From Lentinus brumalis (lineage: Eukaryota; Basidiomycota; Agaricomycetes; Polyporales; Polyporaceae): DNA of 64,000 bases. Within the stretch, counting starts at the first letter, position 1. Each line of letters opens with the position of its first letter. The stretch covers positions 434,001 through 498,000 of the forward strand of contig MARA01000007.1 in NCBI GenBank assembly GCA_001792895.1. Direction: 5' to 3'. The position numbers and the translations under genes are program-made. A model generated the notes under the pieces. The model ran no database searches and was not told where the DNA came from. It saw only the letters and a program-made list of their open reading frames with translations. Positions 11,783 through 22,761 of this stretch are shown here, piece after piece.

Positions 11783-12711
11783 ATGCCTCCAGTCAGAACT
11801 CACGGCGACACCGCGCCGCACACAGGCCTCACGTTCGTCTACTTCGACCTCCAGCCTCCCAACGCGCAAGACCGCGCCAAGCTGATCAAACCAGACCGCG
11901 ACGCGGTGCGGGAGGAGCTGCGTGCTGAGTGGAACAAGGAGCTCAGTGAGTCCTATGGCCCGAGTCTCCGCTGCCAGCAGCACTGACCTTCGTGTGGCCC
12001 AATCCAGGACGACTCACCGGCGTAGCAGACGCGTCGCTGTGGTGGACGACAGGGACGTTCCCACAGCGTGTCGTCTGGAAGCTCGGGTACACATGGGCCG
12101 GCTGGCCGGCCCACATCCCCTTCGTCAACCTCAGCCATATTCCTGGGGGCGAACCGCCGCTCGAGCTCCTCAAGAAGCTCTGGAGGTCCGGGGAGCTCAG
12201 AATCGTCCCGGCGTCCGAGGAGGAGCGCGAACGCGCTCTCTACGATCCCGAGAGCGTCATCCCCAATGCGCCCCGCCAGCCTGCCGCCATTCCGCGCTCC
12301 TTCGCGGTCTACCGCAGGGCTGCTGCCCGCCTCCGCGAGCTCTCCCGAGATATCCCTCCTCCTCATCCTCCGCCGCCGCGCCCGCAGCCCGTCGAGCGCG
12401 TGCTGCACCCGCTGAGCGAGCTCAAGACCGTGTTCGTTCTCCCGCTCGACGACAATGGCTCTTCCAGCCAGCCTCCCCGCACCCGCCGTCAGCGACGCGA
12501 CATCAACCTCCAGCGTACACGCCCAGTCACGAACCGCGTTCCGAAGCACCCGAAGCGCGGGCCGCACACTGCGCTCACTCTGGTCGGCGCCGCTTCCGGG
12601 TGGCAGGACCGCTATGAGTTCTCCGACGACCGGCTCGAGCAGCACCTCGCCGTCGACATCGACGAAGAGGCGGAGGAGATTGAGTGCGCCGATGATCTCA
12701 ATTGGCTTTGA
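11783..12711 (+). CDS. Gene B copy 2
   Basis: Exons 11783-11945 and 12008-12711 with the same GTGAGT...CAG intron; 288 residues. It is two codons longer than copy 1, both in the proline-rich linker (PHPPPPRP). Substitutions relative to copy 1 include K/R, D/E and Q/R exchanges and many silent changes, as expected for a protein under selection. The Trp-rich block and the ECADDL acidic tail are kept. Function unknown. Neighbours are the left arm of unit 2 and gene C. Confidence 0.8.
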
Positions 12712-13593
12712 CGGTCGGGCAGCCACGGTCTAGTTCTTGATGTACGTACGGTAACAGCTCGGTAGGTTTATTGCTCGTGTCGGAATGTTACCGCCTTCGA
12801 TAGTCTTGCGTGAATTACATACCCCTGTCGTCCAATAGATATACGAGAGAATCAAAACGTCTTTCTGGAAGCGACGATGTGCGAATGTACCGTATTCTGG
12901 CGGACGAACCTTCGCGCTGCGCCTGTGCGGCCAGTTCCGAGTGGGCCGCCATGGTGCTCAGGGTCCTGCGCCAGCAGCCGAGAGCCGAGAGTCGAGATGG
13001 AGCGCCATCTACGTGGGAGACGTCGCACTCACGCGTCCTTTGCCAACCGAGTTTCTGCAAGCGAGGAGAACTGAAGCTCGGGGCATCGTACTGTGAGTGG
13101 ACCCGCGGCCGTGTGTTCACGAACCTCCGTGGCACTCAGCCTTCGTCTTACATCCCTTGCTGCACGTATACGGAACCATACATTCTGGTGAGGCGGCCGT
13201 CCTCGCGAGGGAGCCGCAGCATTGCCCATACCAAGAGAGCCTGGAACCATGTCGTCAGAAGTCGGGAAGCTCGCAAATTGCAGAACATGCGTACCTGCAA
13301 CAGAGTGCTTGCCGTGCCAGAAGGTTGGGCCGCTGCGTCGGGAGAGTAGAAGCCGCTGCTCGATCGGCTGTTCTGCTGCCGTCAAAGAGCAGTCACCGCC
13401 TCTCCGTGCTCACCCGTCTGCCCTCCCGTGTAGCGACTCACTGTGAGCATGGATATTCGTGAGCTCGAGCAGACCACTGCATCGCCCGGAGTCCGAATCC
13501 CGCAGATGTTGAGCGGGAACGCCTCGGACGGACGAGGACCTGGCCGATATCGACGTGCGTATCTGGGCGGGTTCTTGCGTGATGCGTAGGGTC

Positions 13594-15595
13594 CTAACCT
13601 CGCTTCAGCATCGCGTGAGGTGGACAGCCTTGTAAGAATGAACGGATCAGACAGCGTCATGAAAGAGAGAAGCGTGATAACGTACCAGCAACGCGTCCTC
13701 GTTCCAGACGGATCTCCGCCGGTGCTCTCACGGCAACCCTTCTGCACTAAGCTTCATCTAACGCACGTTATGCTCACGTCCCACATTCGAACGCGTCCTT
13801 CAAAGCTTCAAAGGGCGGAGAGCTGGCGAGCTGCACATCCTGTGTATAGCACAATCATGTCACAGCGGGGCCGAACAAGACCACAAGACCACACGGCGCA
13901 CAGGCTGCGGAAGCGGGAGGACGAGCACCTACCGACGAACACACCTGGCCGCCGTCCTGAACGGAGCTTCGCAGCATGCGCATACCGGAATCGTCCTGAT
14001 GGAATATTCAAAATGAGTCAACTGTCAGATCGGCTCCTCAAATTCATAGCAACGTACCTGGCAGACCGGCGTACTCGCACGCACGCGCACATTCGCCGCG
14101 GGCTTCTTCAGGGTCCCTGCGTCGAGTCCGTGGACCGGTTGCCCGGGGCCGTCGTGCGCACTCGTGCACGGATGGACCACACCGTCTCTGCTGAGTCCGC
14201 CCTCCTGCAGCCCGTTCGAGTCTATCAAGCATCCCTGGGAGCAACGAGACGTACTGCAAGATGCAGCACAACGAGGGACGGACGCAGCGGACAAGGCCAA
14301 CCACAGCCCCATCTTCGACTTCGCTCGGCTCGCGCGCAAGCTCCGTTCAGCCCGATGACGTCCCATCCAGGGTCCTGCAGGCTTCGGTACCTCCAACGAA
14401 TCCCGCCTAGAACGCACCGTCGTCAGAAGTCTCGAACGCCAGAAAGATGGCACGAAGTTCGAACGCAAGACGGAGCGCTCACCTGTGGAAACCGATGTGG
14501 ACGGAGTCCTTCCCACACTCTGAATCTTCAGATTCCGGCCTTCGCATCAGCGCAAGCGGACGCTGTGCGCCATCGTGAGCAAACAGCCAAACACACGGAG
14601 ACGATGGCGATGAGTATGAGTGCTTACTTGAGTGTTGGCAGGATCGTCTCTTCGCCCTCTCGCCCCCGCACTCCCTCCTCTCGCCGTTCCTGCCATCCGG
14701 CACTTCGTCGGCATCCGAGTCCCTGGCGTTGGTGAGCTCACTGGCCGTCGTCCGCCTCCCACCTCTCGTCGTACATCATCGCTCCCTCGTCTTCAAGTTG
14801 CAAGTCAACCTCGCTCCGTGCCGCTCACGCCCGGCCACGCAGTCGTCGCGCGTGCTGGCGAGGTACGTCGTCAGGACGGACGCTCCGACCGCAGACTGAT
14901 AGCGTCGACGTCTCCAGCACGATCGCGGCAACGCACTCGAGCTCCTGCTGTCGCTAGACGGTACGTCCCAGTCAGTCCCGCGCTGTCAGCGTGCCATTCG
15001 AAGTGAAGTATGGCGGACTCACGACTCGGATCCACGTCTGCACTGTGCAGGAGGACCCTCCAAGACTTCACGTTGCTGGCCGTGCAGTGCCGTACGTCCG
15101 TTCTTCGCCGACGTTGCTCGCAGCAGATTCTCTCACCTCCTTCTGCAGCACCCTGTTCTGATGAATATGCCGAGCAGACGGTGAGTCCCCGGAACGTTTC
15201 AGAGCACGCTGGTACTCACCAAATGCTCGCGCAGAGCGTCAGAGCCTTCTCGTCTATCCGGCACGAGGGCGAAGCGGCCGGTCTCTCAACCTGAAGAGGT
15301 ATGTCAGGCTCTCGAAGTGCGAGAGCGAAGGACTCACGCTGCGCTTCTGCAGACTCTCGATGCTATGCCCGGCGGGGTGCGTTCTTCAGTGGCGCCGCTG
15401 GCACGCCGGTCCTGACTTGACTTCACAGCGCGACACGTCTAGGAAGAGTCGTGCAAGCGGCGGGTGAGTGTCTGGCAATCTCCGAAGCATTCGCAGCACT
15501 CACCACCTCGTCGCTGGCGTCAGACCATAGCGACGGAACGTGAGCGTGGGTACGTCAGTCCGCCGCTCCTCCAGACCAGTCGGTAACCCACTCCA
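13594..15595 (-). CDS. Candidate gene C copy 2, intron-dense, possibly decayed
   Basis: Second copy of the gene C candidate. It keeps an extra two in-frame codons in the exon coding RPLALMRRPESEDSECGK and lacks one codon at the start of the next exon, both whole-codon differences, which argues for coding. The exon corresponding to REGSDALREHL in unit 3 has a one-base deletion near 15255 and loses frame, so this copy may be dead upstream of that point. A 371-codon open frame on the opposite strand (13620-14735) is judged a shadow. Confidence 0.35.
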
Positions 15596-16790
15596 CTCGA
15601 CAGATTGGAGAGAAAGATATATATATGCGTGTACTGACCATTACAGGACGTACTTGGTAAAACCGTAGCGTAACATACGTATATCTGTCGACTTGGCCGC
15701 AGTCCGGGCTCGCGTGTGGGACGAGGCGTCGTCGTGAAGGAGGCAGGCGGCCGCCTCAGACTCGGGGATGGGAAGTGGCGCGTGTAGAGCGCACGATGAG
15801 GGCGGCATGCGATTCCATAAGTGGCAGGAGCGCGGCGAAGGGCGGCCCACGACGTCCCGAAGATCGTTCGTCTGGCTTCAGAAGTCGTCAGGCAGGGTGT
15901 CCGTGCACGGGCGGCGGCATTGCAGTAGACATTGCGACATGGGGCGACGCGTTGTGCTTCTGGCGCGTCATCGTCCGGGTTCGAGACCTCGCCTGGCAGG
16001 ATGGGCGTGCGGGCTGTTGAGAGCGAGGGTGTGGTGATGGGAGACGGGGTAGTTGCGGGATTTGTGGCCGCCGTGAACTTGTGCGGCGCCGAGGTCGAGT
16101 TTGCGACTGTGACGCGTGGGCAATGCATTTGTGCTGCGTACCTGACGGTGTTCAAGAGTCGTGTGGTGGCCGGACTTGATGCATGATGGGCGAAGCGTGA
16201 CAGGGAAGGAGTCGCGCAGCAGCGCGCTGTCACGAGTTGGTTGTTTCACGGCGGAGAGTGCATGGGTGTGGTAGTGGCGTTGTTGAGTGCTGTAAGTAGC
16301 GTATGAGCATGTATCGTCGTGTACTAGACGAATCAATCGAGGCGGCTCACCTGGACGAACTTGTGATGGAAAGGGTATGAAGAAGGCGCGGTGCAGTGAA
16401 GACTGACGTGCGGAAGCGTCGCGGCGGCGAGCAAAGGACGCAGGAGGAAGGGCGCAACCGAGAGCGCATAGACCATCCAGGAACACGGGAGGGATGCGTG
16501 GAGGACGGACCTGTGTGCGCGCGTATGCCATCCACACCGCACTCCGACAGCACTGTGCCCCACTCGACGACGGAGCGACTGAGGCAGGGAGAGTGCACTG
16601 CGAGCGAGCGAAGGAGACGTGCGTCATCGCGGGTGGCGTCCAATCAGCTGCCGCCTCCGTCGCGCACTTGAGCGAGGTTTGCCTTGCCGCAGACGATGTC
16701 TGCGATGATGGTGGTCGAGGGTCCAGTTGCGAATCACTCGGACTCGCTGCGGCGTCGTTGCCGCTCGCGGCTCCAACGTCTCTGTCATCG
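15596..16790. other. Unassigned region between gene C and ARPC5 (unit 2)
   Basis: Same content as 6701-7928, with a deletion of about 35 bases near 16140 relative to units 1 and 3 that joins two donor-like sites on the minus strand. No gene assigned. Confidence 0.35.
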
Positions 16791-17873
16791 ATGCGCTCCA
16801 CGTCGACGTCGACGTCCTCGGCCTTCGTCGATGTTCGGTGCTACAGAAAGAAGTGCTGCACGTACTTAAGTAGTTCACTGTATGCGCGTAGAAAGCTTCA
16901 AAGTGTGGGGTAAGTACTGTACTAAGTAATTGCAGCTTCAGAAATTTGTTCCTCACAACTCCGTCGATGTACGAGGGAACATGATATGGAGCAGACCGCG
17001 TCGCGTAGCTACTACATAGCCTGTCCTCGAACTCCAAGTCGCGAGGGAACTATCCTGGTAGTAAGTATCCAGGTGGACGGCCGTGCTGGTCGCGAAGTTT
17101 GGTTAGCTTGGTTCATCTCTGCGTTGAACTGGTTCAAACAGCGCTTCCCGATTGCACCAATCACACCTGATTATCTCGTCTTTCCGTTGCGTACTGTCTG
17201 GTACTTAACAGTCACCCCCATCTCTTGCTCGCCATGCACGCACCTCAGCAACACAGATCTCGACCAGTACGACGAGGATGCGCGACTTGACACCGAGCTC
17301 CACGAATCCGACCCTCGGGACCCCACGCAGGCGTTGAACGACACGAAACAGAACGCAGCAGCAGTCCGGAGTTCACTTTCCAAGTACGTAGACACGCATG
17401 TGCATCGCGTGCTATAGCTTATGCTCGATGTATCTAGGAACGACTATGTAGGAGCTCTTACGCTGGTGCTGGAGAGTGCCCCATACGGCCCGAATGTCGA
17501 GGACGCGAAGGTATGTTGTCCATCCTCGGCGTAGCAGCCGGCGAACTGAACCATGCTGCGGGCGAATCTCATTCCTAGAACCTCAACCTCCAAACGCTTG
17601 TCTCGATACTGAACAGCACGAAGGCGACGGACATCCTGGGGATCGTCAAGGCGTTGTCTACGGATGCGCAGGATACCCTGATGAAGTACCTCTACAAGGG
17701 CATGGCGCTGCCAGGGTGGGGCGATGTGAGCGGGAGTGTACTGCTGGGCTGGCATGAGAAGGTACGCCGCACCATACTGCTATCTGAACTCCCTTGCTTA
17801 CCCTTCGCAGTTGACGGAGGTAGCGGGCACCGGGTGCATCGTGCGCGCCATGACAGACAGAAGAATCGTATGA
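16791..17873 (+). CDS. ARPC5: ARPC5 copy 2, Arp2/3 complex p16 subunit
   Basis: Five exons: 16791-16837, 17249-17383, 17438-17510, 17579-17761, 17811-17873; 166 residues, close to the usual size of this family. It belongs to the seven-protein Arp2/3 complex that nucleates branched actin at endocytic patches and growing hyphal tips. Family marks: the N-terminal RxTDLDQYDEDARLD acidic patch, then LMKYLYKGMALPGWG, VLLGWHEK and the C-terminal CIVRAMTDRRIV. Phase is consistent over all four junctions. Exon 1 and its long 411-base intron rest on the similarity of SAFVDVR to the usual start and on a weak GTGCTA donor, so the first 16 residues are less sure. Position 17 is Asn where the other copies have Lys. 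Confidence 0.9.
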
Positions 17874-18142
17874 TGAATCTCAAACATTGGATGTACAATA
17901 CTTGCGGTATGCTATCGCGCACCTTCCTCGTCTCTTCCTCCCCTTCTGGAGCTTTCATGTCGTGAGCGATCGTCTACGGCCTGCGTCTCCTATCCTACAC
18001 CACCCACGACCCTCGCAGTCTCGCAAGCCACGAACTCTCGGTCCGTCATATACCCTGCATCGTCTCTTCAACTCGGCAGATGAACCCGAAACACGAGGTA
18101 AGCAACTCCCCGTGACCGACGTTTTCCTAGGTCCGGCAAATT
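17874..18142. other. ARPC5 downstream region, short form (unit 2)
   Basis: Noncoding; near-identical to 27060-27328 and shorter than the unit 1 version. Confidence 0.6.
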
Positions 18143-18415
18143 CAAGGGCTCGCACGAGGCCGCGCCGCAGCCTGCTCAAGTCCTCGCACAGCCGTTCATG
18201 CTACCTCAAGCAGCACTCAGTGTCCCTTCCGGCCCTCGCATCGTCAATCTAGCCAATCGATCTTCACCACGTCTCCCGTTCCTGTGTGACAATGCTCCGC
18301 CGCCTAGACCTGTTCGAAGTTAATACAGTGACACGACCTTCTCTGGCGGCGTAGCTCGGTAGTCGATCCGCGCGTGCTCGCAATGAGGATATCGCCTGCC
18401 GCCCGGTGCTGAAGG

Positions 18416-18421
18416 TATATA
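18416..18421 (+). promoter_or_regulatory. TATA box of gene A copy 3
   Basis: TATATA inside GGTATATACC, 93 bases upstream of the ATG at 18509. Confidence 0.65.
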
Positions 18422-18508
18422 CCGCCCCCCCTGGCCTCTCTTTCCGACTTACACCCCAACTCTCCTCTACTCTACAGCTTTCTATCCCATTCGCACTCAG
18501 CTCTCAGG

Positions 18509-18947
18509 ATGCTGAACGCATTCAAGATCAAGCCCTTCGACCTCGAGCCCATCTACGCGGAGTGGAAGGACGCACCGCGCTTCGTCGGGAACCCGAAGAA
18601 GGACCTTCCTGTCGACGACTGGCTCGCGCAGATCAAGGCGGGATGCGTCGAGCGCAAGGTCCCCGCGAGTACTGGCACAAGGTCGCGCAGCACTACATGG
18701 CGGACAAGGCCAAGGCGCGCTTCGAGGAGCTCAAGCTCGTCATGAAGAACATGCACGGCGGCAAGTACAAGTGGTCGTGGAAGCACTTCAAGATCGCGAT
18801 GCGCAATATGGGCTGTGAGTAACGAGTTGATCCTCCCTCGCCTCATCATCTGCGTGATCAGCAGCGTGGACGTGGGGCTGACTGCGCACGCTGGGTACAG
18901 GGGATATCGACCCGCGCAAGACTGAGGCGATCAAAGTGGAGAGCAAG
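18509..18947 (+). pseudogene. Gene A copy 3, frameshifted and 3'-truncated
   Basis: Exon 1 (18509-18814) has the same one-base loss as copy 1 after Lys-Val-Pro. Exon 2 begins at 18901 and follows intact gene A further than copies 1 and 2, through EAIKVESK, before the junction at 18947/18948. This gives the cleanest view of the original breakpoint: the last shared bases are GAGAGCAAG, followed by GCCGGCCCCC from the unit's left end. Copies 1 and 2 have lost a further 16-18 bases there. Confidence 0.85.
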
Positions 18948-20956
18948 GCCGGCCCCCTCGCAGGTCGAGACGTGTCCCTGGGCGTGTGCGGCGATGCGAG
19001 AATATATTTTGTGCCGCGGAGACGCGAGACGCGAGATGCAGATCTGCGACGGCCGAAGCTGCGAAGCTGCGAAGCACGGCAGGCGCCGGGCACTAACCGC
19101 ACGCGCCTGTCCTGCCAGAGAACCACATGGTCTGCCAGAGAAACAAACGGTGCGTTATGCAGTCCCAGGGTGTGTATAGCAGTCCCAGGGTGTGTATAGC
19201 GTACAGAATGTGCGCCGACACATGGTGTGCAGGACGTGCAGGACAGCCCGCAGAACACACTGGCACGCTGCTGGAAACGCACTCGCCCCCCGACGGGCGC
19301 CTATTACTTGCGTCCTGGCGCACCTTGTGCGTGTCCGAGTCTTGCGACGATCACTTTGCTCGAAGATGCATTCCTCTGCCCGGAGTGTGCTCACTGCTCA
19401 GGATGACTGAGGAGCGTGCAGTGGGCCTGCTACGGACTAAACACCGCTCGAGAGGGCAGCCGCGCAGAAGACCCTGACCGTGGGGCGCGATGCAGCACGC
19501 GGTTCAATCTTCTTACTGTGCTTCCCAGCAATCAGTGGTCTGCGTGGAACTTCTGACTACCGACAGGTACACTATTCCGTTCTCTCATGCCTCGATTCCC
19601 CGCCATGCGTCCTTTGAGGCTTTCACTCAAACTCAGACTTGAGTCACTCAAGTTTCAACTCTCCAGACCATAGATGTCCATCTGTGGCGTTGCAGCTGAA
19701 GGATCCTGAGGTACTTGAGACTCGGACTCACTGCAATCTAGTAAGCCAGGGAATACGTAAGCAGAGCTTTCCGACGACTGACGGTCCCTGACCGTGGAAT
19801 ATGCGAGGCTAGAAGCACCATGATCTCCGAGTAACATTCCCGGTTTCTCTCACTGCCGCAACCCCTCGGCCAGTACCAACCCCCTCCAGAAGAGATCCTC
19901 TAGCCTCTCAGCTCTCAGCTCTGCCCTGAGAAAGTAAGTATATTGAAACTTGGTATGCTGACAGTGGTTTGAAGACTGCTGCACACTGGGAGTGCTCTGC
20001 TCCCTGCTCTGCGCTGCTCGAGCATCTGAGGACAGTAGGCCCGGGGGATGCTCCTGAGGCTGGGCAGGAGCGCGGGGTGTGGACAAAAGCGGGTGGACCC
20101 TGACTGGCACCTGGCTCCCGATACTTAGAAGCAGCATCTCGGCTGCAATATTGCGGCGGCCTTTGCTTCTTGCTCTATCTCCGCCGCTGCGCGTTGTGGC
20201 TTTTCCCAAAATTCTCTTTGTCTCCCTGTCCCGCACTGTGTCTGGCTCATGTAGTTACTCTCAAGTCTCAATGCAGCATGGCTGAAATTCGTTAGCAGAT
20301 GTGCTGAGAGGGTCTTGGAATCCTTTGTATTTTGGGAAGCTCAGAGCACTGCACAAGCGGATCAGAACTGCGAAGATTCTGAGGAAGCGCGGCCCTGACA
20401 GGCACTTCGAGGCAGGTACGCATCATGACTCGTCCACCACCGCCGCTCTGTCCCCGCCACACTACCTCTCCTGGCATGCTATACGGCTGTCCCTGTCTCA
20501 TCAAAACGTAGCTTTCCTGCAGTATGCTACCACGGAGAACAGCGAGAGTATGAAGAGCTCCAGGCAGCCTGAAGAGCAGACCTTGCAACTTGGCAAGCTC
20601 TCAGGCCAGCACTCCGTCCGAAGCCTCTCAATATTTCCATGGTGTCCGGCCCGACCAACTTCTAGCGTGAGTACTCAAAATATCCCTCAAACAGCCGGCC
20701 TGGAAGCCTGCCGGCACAACGCAGACTCGGCGGCGGCGCAACCCTGCTGAATAAGGAAACTAGATTGCCATATCTGCTTGCCCGACCCACGAACATGCGG
20801 ACATCCGCCGTCCCACCACTGCGAGAAGCCGCACGAATATTGTCTTGAATTACTGCGGCCAGTTCTCGCCAGCAGGGCTCGCCTGTCCAGATGGCCGCGC
20901 TGTGGCTGACATATTTACACACCAGACACTCGGACTGTACTCTACTCCCCGCCGCC

Positions 20957-21882
20957 ATGCCTCCAGTCAGAACTCACGGCGACACCGCGCCGCACACAGG
21001 CCTCACGTTCGTCTACTTCGACCTCCAGCCTCCCAACGCGCAAGACCGCGCCAAGCTGATCAAACCAGACCGCGACGCGGTGCGGGAGGAGCTGCGTGCT
21101 GAGTGGAACAAGGAGCTCAGTGAGTCCTATGGCCCGAGTCTCCGCTGCCAGCAGCACTGACCTTCGTGTGGCCCAATCCAGGACGACTCACCGGCGTAGC
21201 AGACGCGTCGCTGTGGTGGACGACAGGGACGTTCCCACAGCGTGTCGTCTGGAAGCTCGGGTACACATGGGCCGGCTGGCCGGCCCACATCCCCTTCGTC
21301 AACCTCAGCCATATTCCTGGGGGCGAACCGCCGCTCGAGCTCCTCAAGAAGCTCTGGAATTCCGGGGAGCTCAGAATCGTCCCGGCGACCGAGGAGGAGC
21401 GCGAACGCGCTCTCTACGATCCCGAGAGCGTCATCCCCAATGCGCCCCGCCAGCCTGCCGCCATTCCGCGCTCCTTTGCGGTCTACCGCAGGGCTGCTGC
21501 CCGGCTCCGCGAGCTCTCCCGAGATATCCCTCCTCCTCCGCCTCCGCCGCGCCCGCAGCCCGTCGAGCGCGTGCTGCACCCACTGAGCGAGCTCAAGACC
21601 GTGTTCGTTCTCCCGCTCGACGACAATGGCTCTTCCAGCCAGCCTCCCCGCACCCGCCGTCAGCGACGCGACATCAACCTCCAGCGTACACGCCCGGTCA
21701 CGAACCGCGTTCCGAAGCACCCGAAGCGCGGGCCGCACACTGCGCTCACTCTGGTCGGCGCCGCTTCCGGGTGGCAGGACCGCTATGAGTTCTCCGACGA
21801 CCGGCTCGAGCAGCACCTCGCCGTCGACATTGACGGAGAGGCGGAGGAGATTGAGTGCGCCGATGATCTCGATTGGCTTTGA
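20957..21882 (+). CDS. Gene B copy 3
   Basis: Exons 20957-21119 and 21182-21882; 287 residues. Closest to copy 2 in the first exon and in the linker, but has its own changes (for example NSGEL for RSGEL, GEAEEIE for EEAEEIE). All splice sites and the frame are kept, so three potentially working gene B copies lie in this array. No family recognised; the Trp-rich WWTTGTFPQRVVWK block and LELLKKLW helix are the best handles for a profile search. Confidence 0.8.
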
Positions 21883-22761
21883 CGGTCGGGCAGCCACGGT
21901 CTAGTTCTTGATGTACGTACGATAACAGCTCGGTAGGTTTATTGCTCGTGTCGGAATGTTACCGCCTTCGATAGTCTTGCGTGAATTACACACCCCTGTC
22001 CAATGGATATACGAGAGCATCAGAACGTCTTTCTGGAAGCGACGATGTGCGAATGTACCGTATTCTGGCGGACGAACCTTCGCGCTGCGCCTGTGCGGCC
22101 AGTTCCGAGTGGGCCGCCATGCTGCTCAGGGTCCTGCGCCAGCAGCCGAGAGCCGAGAGTCGAGATGGAGCGCCATCTACGTGGGAGAGGTCGCACTCAC
22201 GCGTCCTTTGCCAACCGAGTTTCTGCAGGCGAGGAGAACTGAAAGCTCGGGGCATCGTACTGTGAGTGGACCCGCGGCCGTGTGTTCACGAACCTCCGTG
22301 GCACTCAGCCTTCGTCTTACATCCCTTGCTGCACGTATACGGAACCATACATTCTGGTGAGGCGGCCGTCCTCGCGAGGGAGCCGCGGCATTGCCCATAC
22401 CAAGAGAGCCTGGAACCATGGCGTCAGAAATCGGGAAGCTCGCAAATTGCAGAACATGCGTACCTGCAATAGAGTGCTTGCCGTGCCAGAAAGTTGGGCC
22501 GCTGCGTCGGGAGAGTAGAAGCCGCTGCTCGATCGGCTGTTCTGCTGCCGTCGAAGAGCAGTCACCGCCTCTCCGTGCTCACCCGTCTGCCCTCCCGTGT
22601 AGCGACTCACTGTGAGCATGGGATCTGTGAGCTCGAGCAAACCACTGCATCGCCCGGAGTCCGAATCCCGCAGATGTTGAGCGGGAACGCCTCGGACGGA
22701 CGAGGACCTGGCCAATATCGACGTGCGTACCTGGGCGGGTTCTTGCGTCATGCGCAGGGTC

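Larger units (their letters stand above)
10417..18947 (+). repeat. Tandem segmental unit 2 (8.5 kb)
   Basis: Second full copy. Relative to units 1 and 3, about 0.8 kb after the left end is replaced by about 0.15 kb of different sequence (about 10690-10840), which explains the shorter length. Gene B and ARPC5 are open here. The gene A exon at its left junction (9990-10296) is the only truncated copy without the exon 1 frameshift. Confidence 0.9.

Noticed and set aside
11953..12726. 257-codon minus-strand frame opposite gene B copy 2 (similar in copies 1 and 3)
   Set aside because: Antisense shadow of gene B exon 2; GC-rich codons keep the opposite frame open, and the plus-strand protein has the splice signals and codon-sized indels.
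13620..14735. 371-codon open frame on the plus strand in unit 2
   Set aside because: It is broken at the same place in units 1 and 3, has no family features, and lies opposite the spliced minus-strand candidate (gene C).
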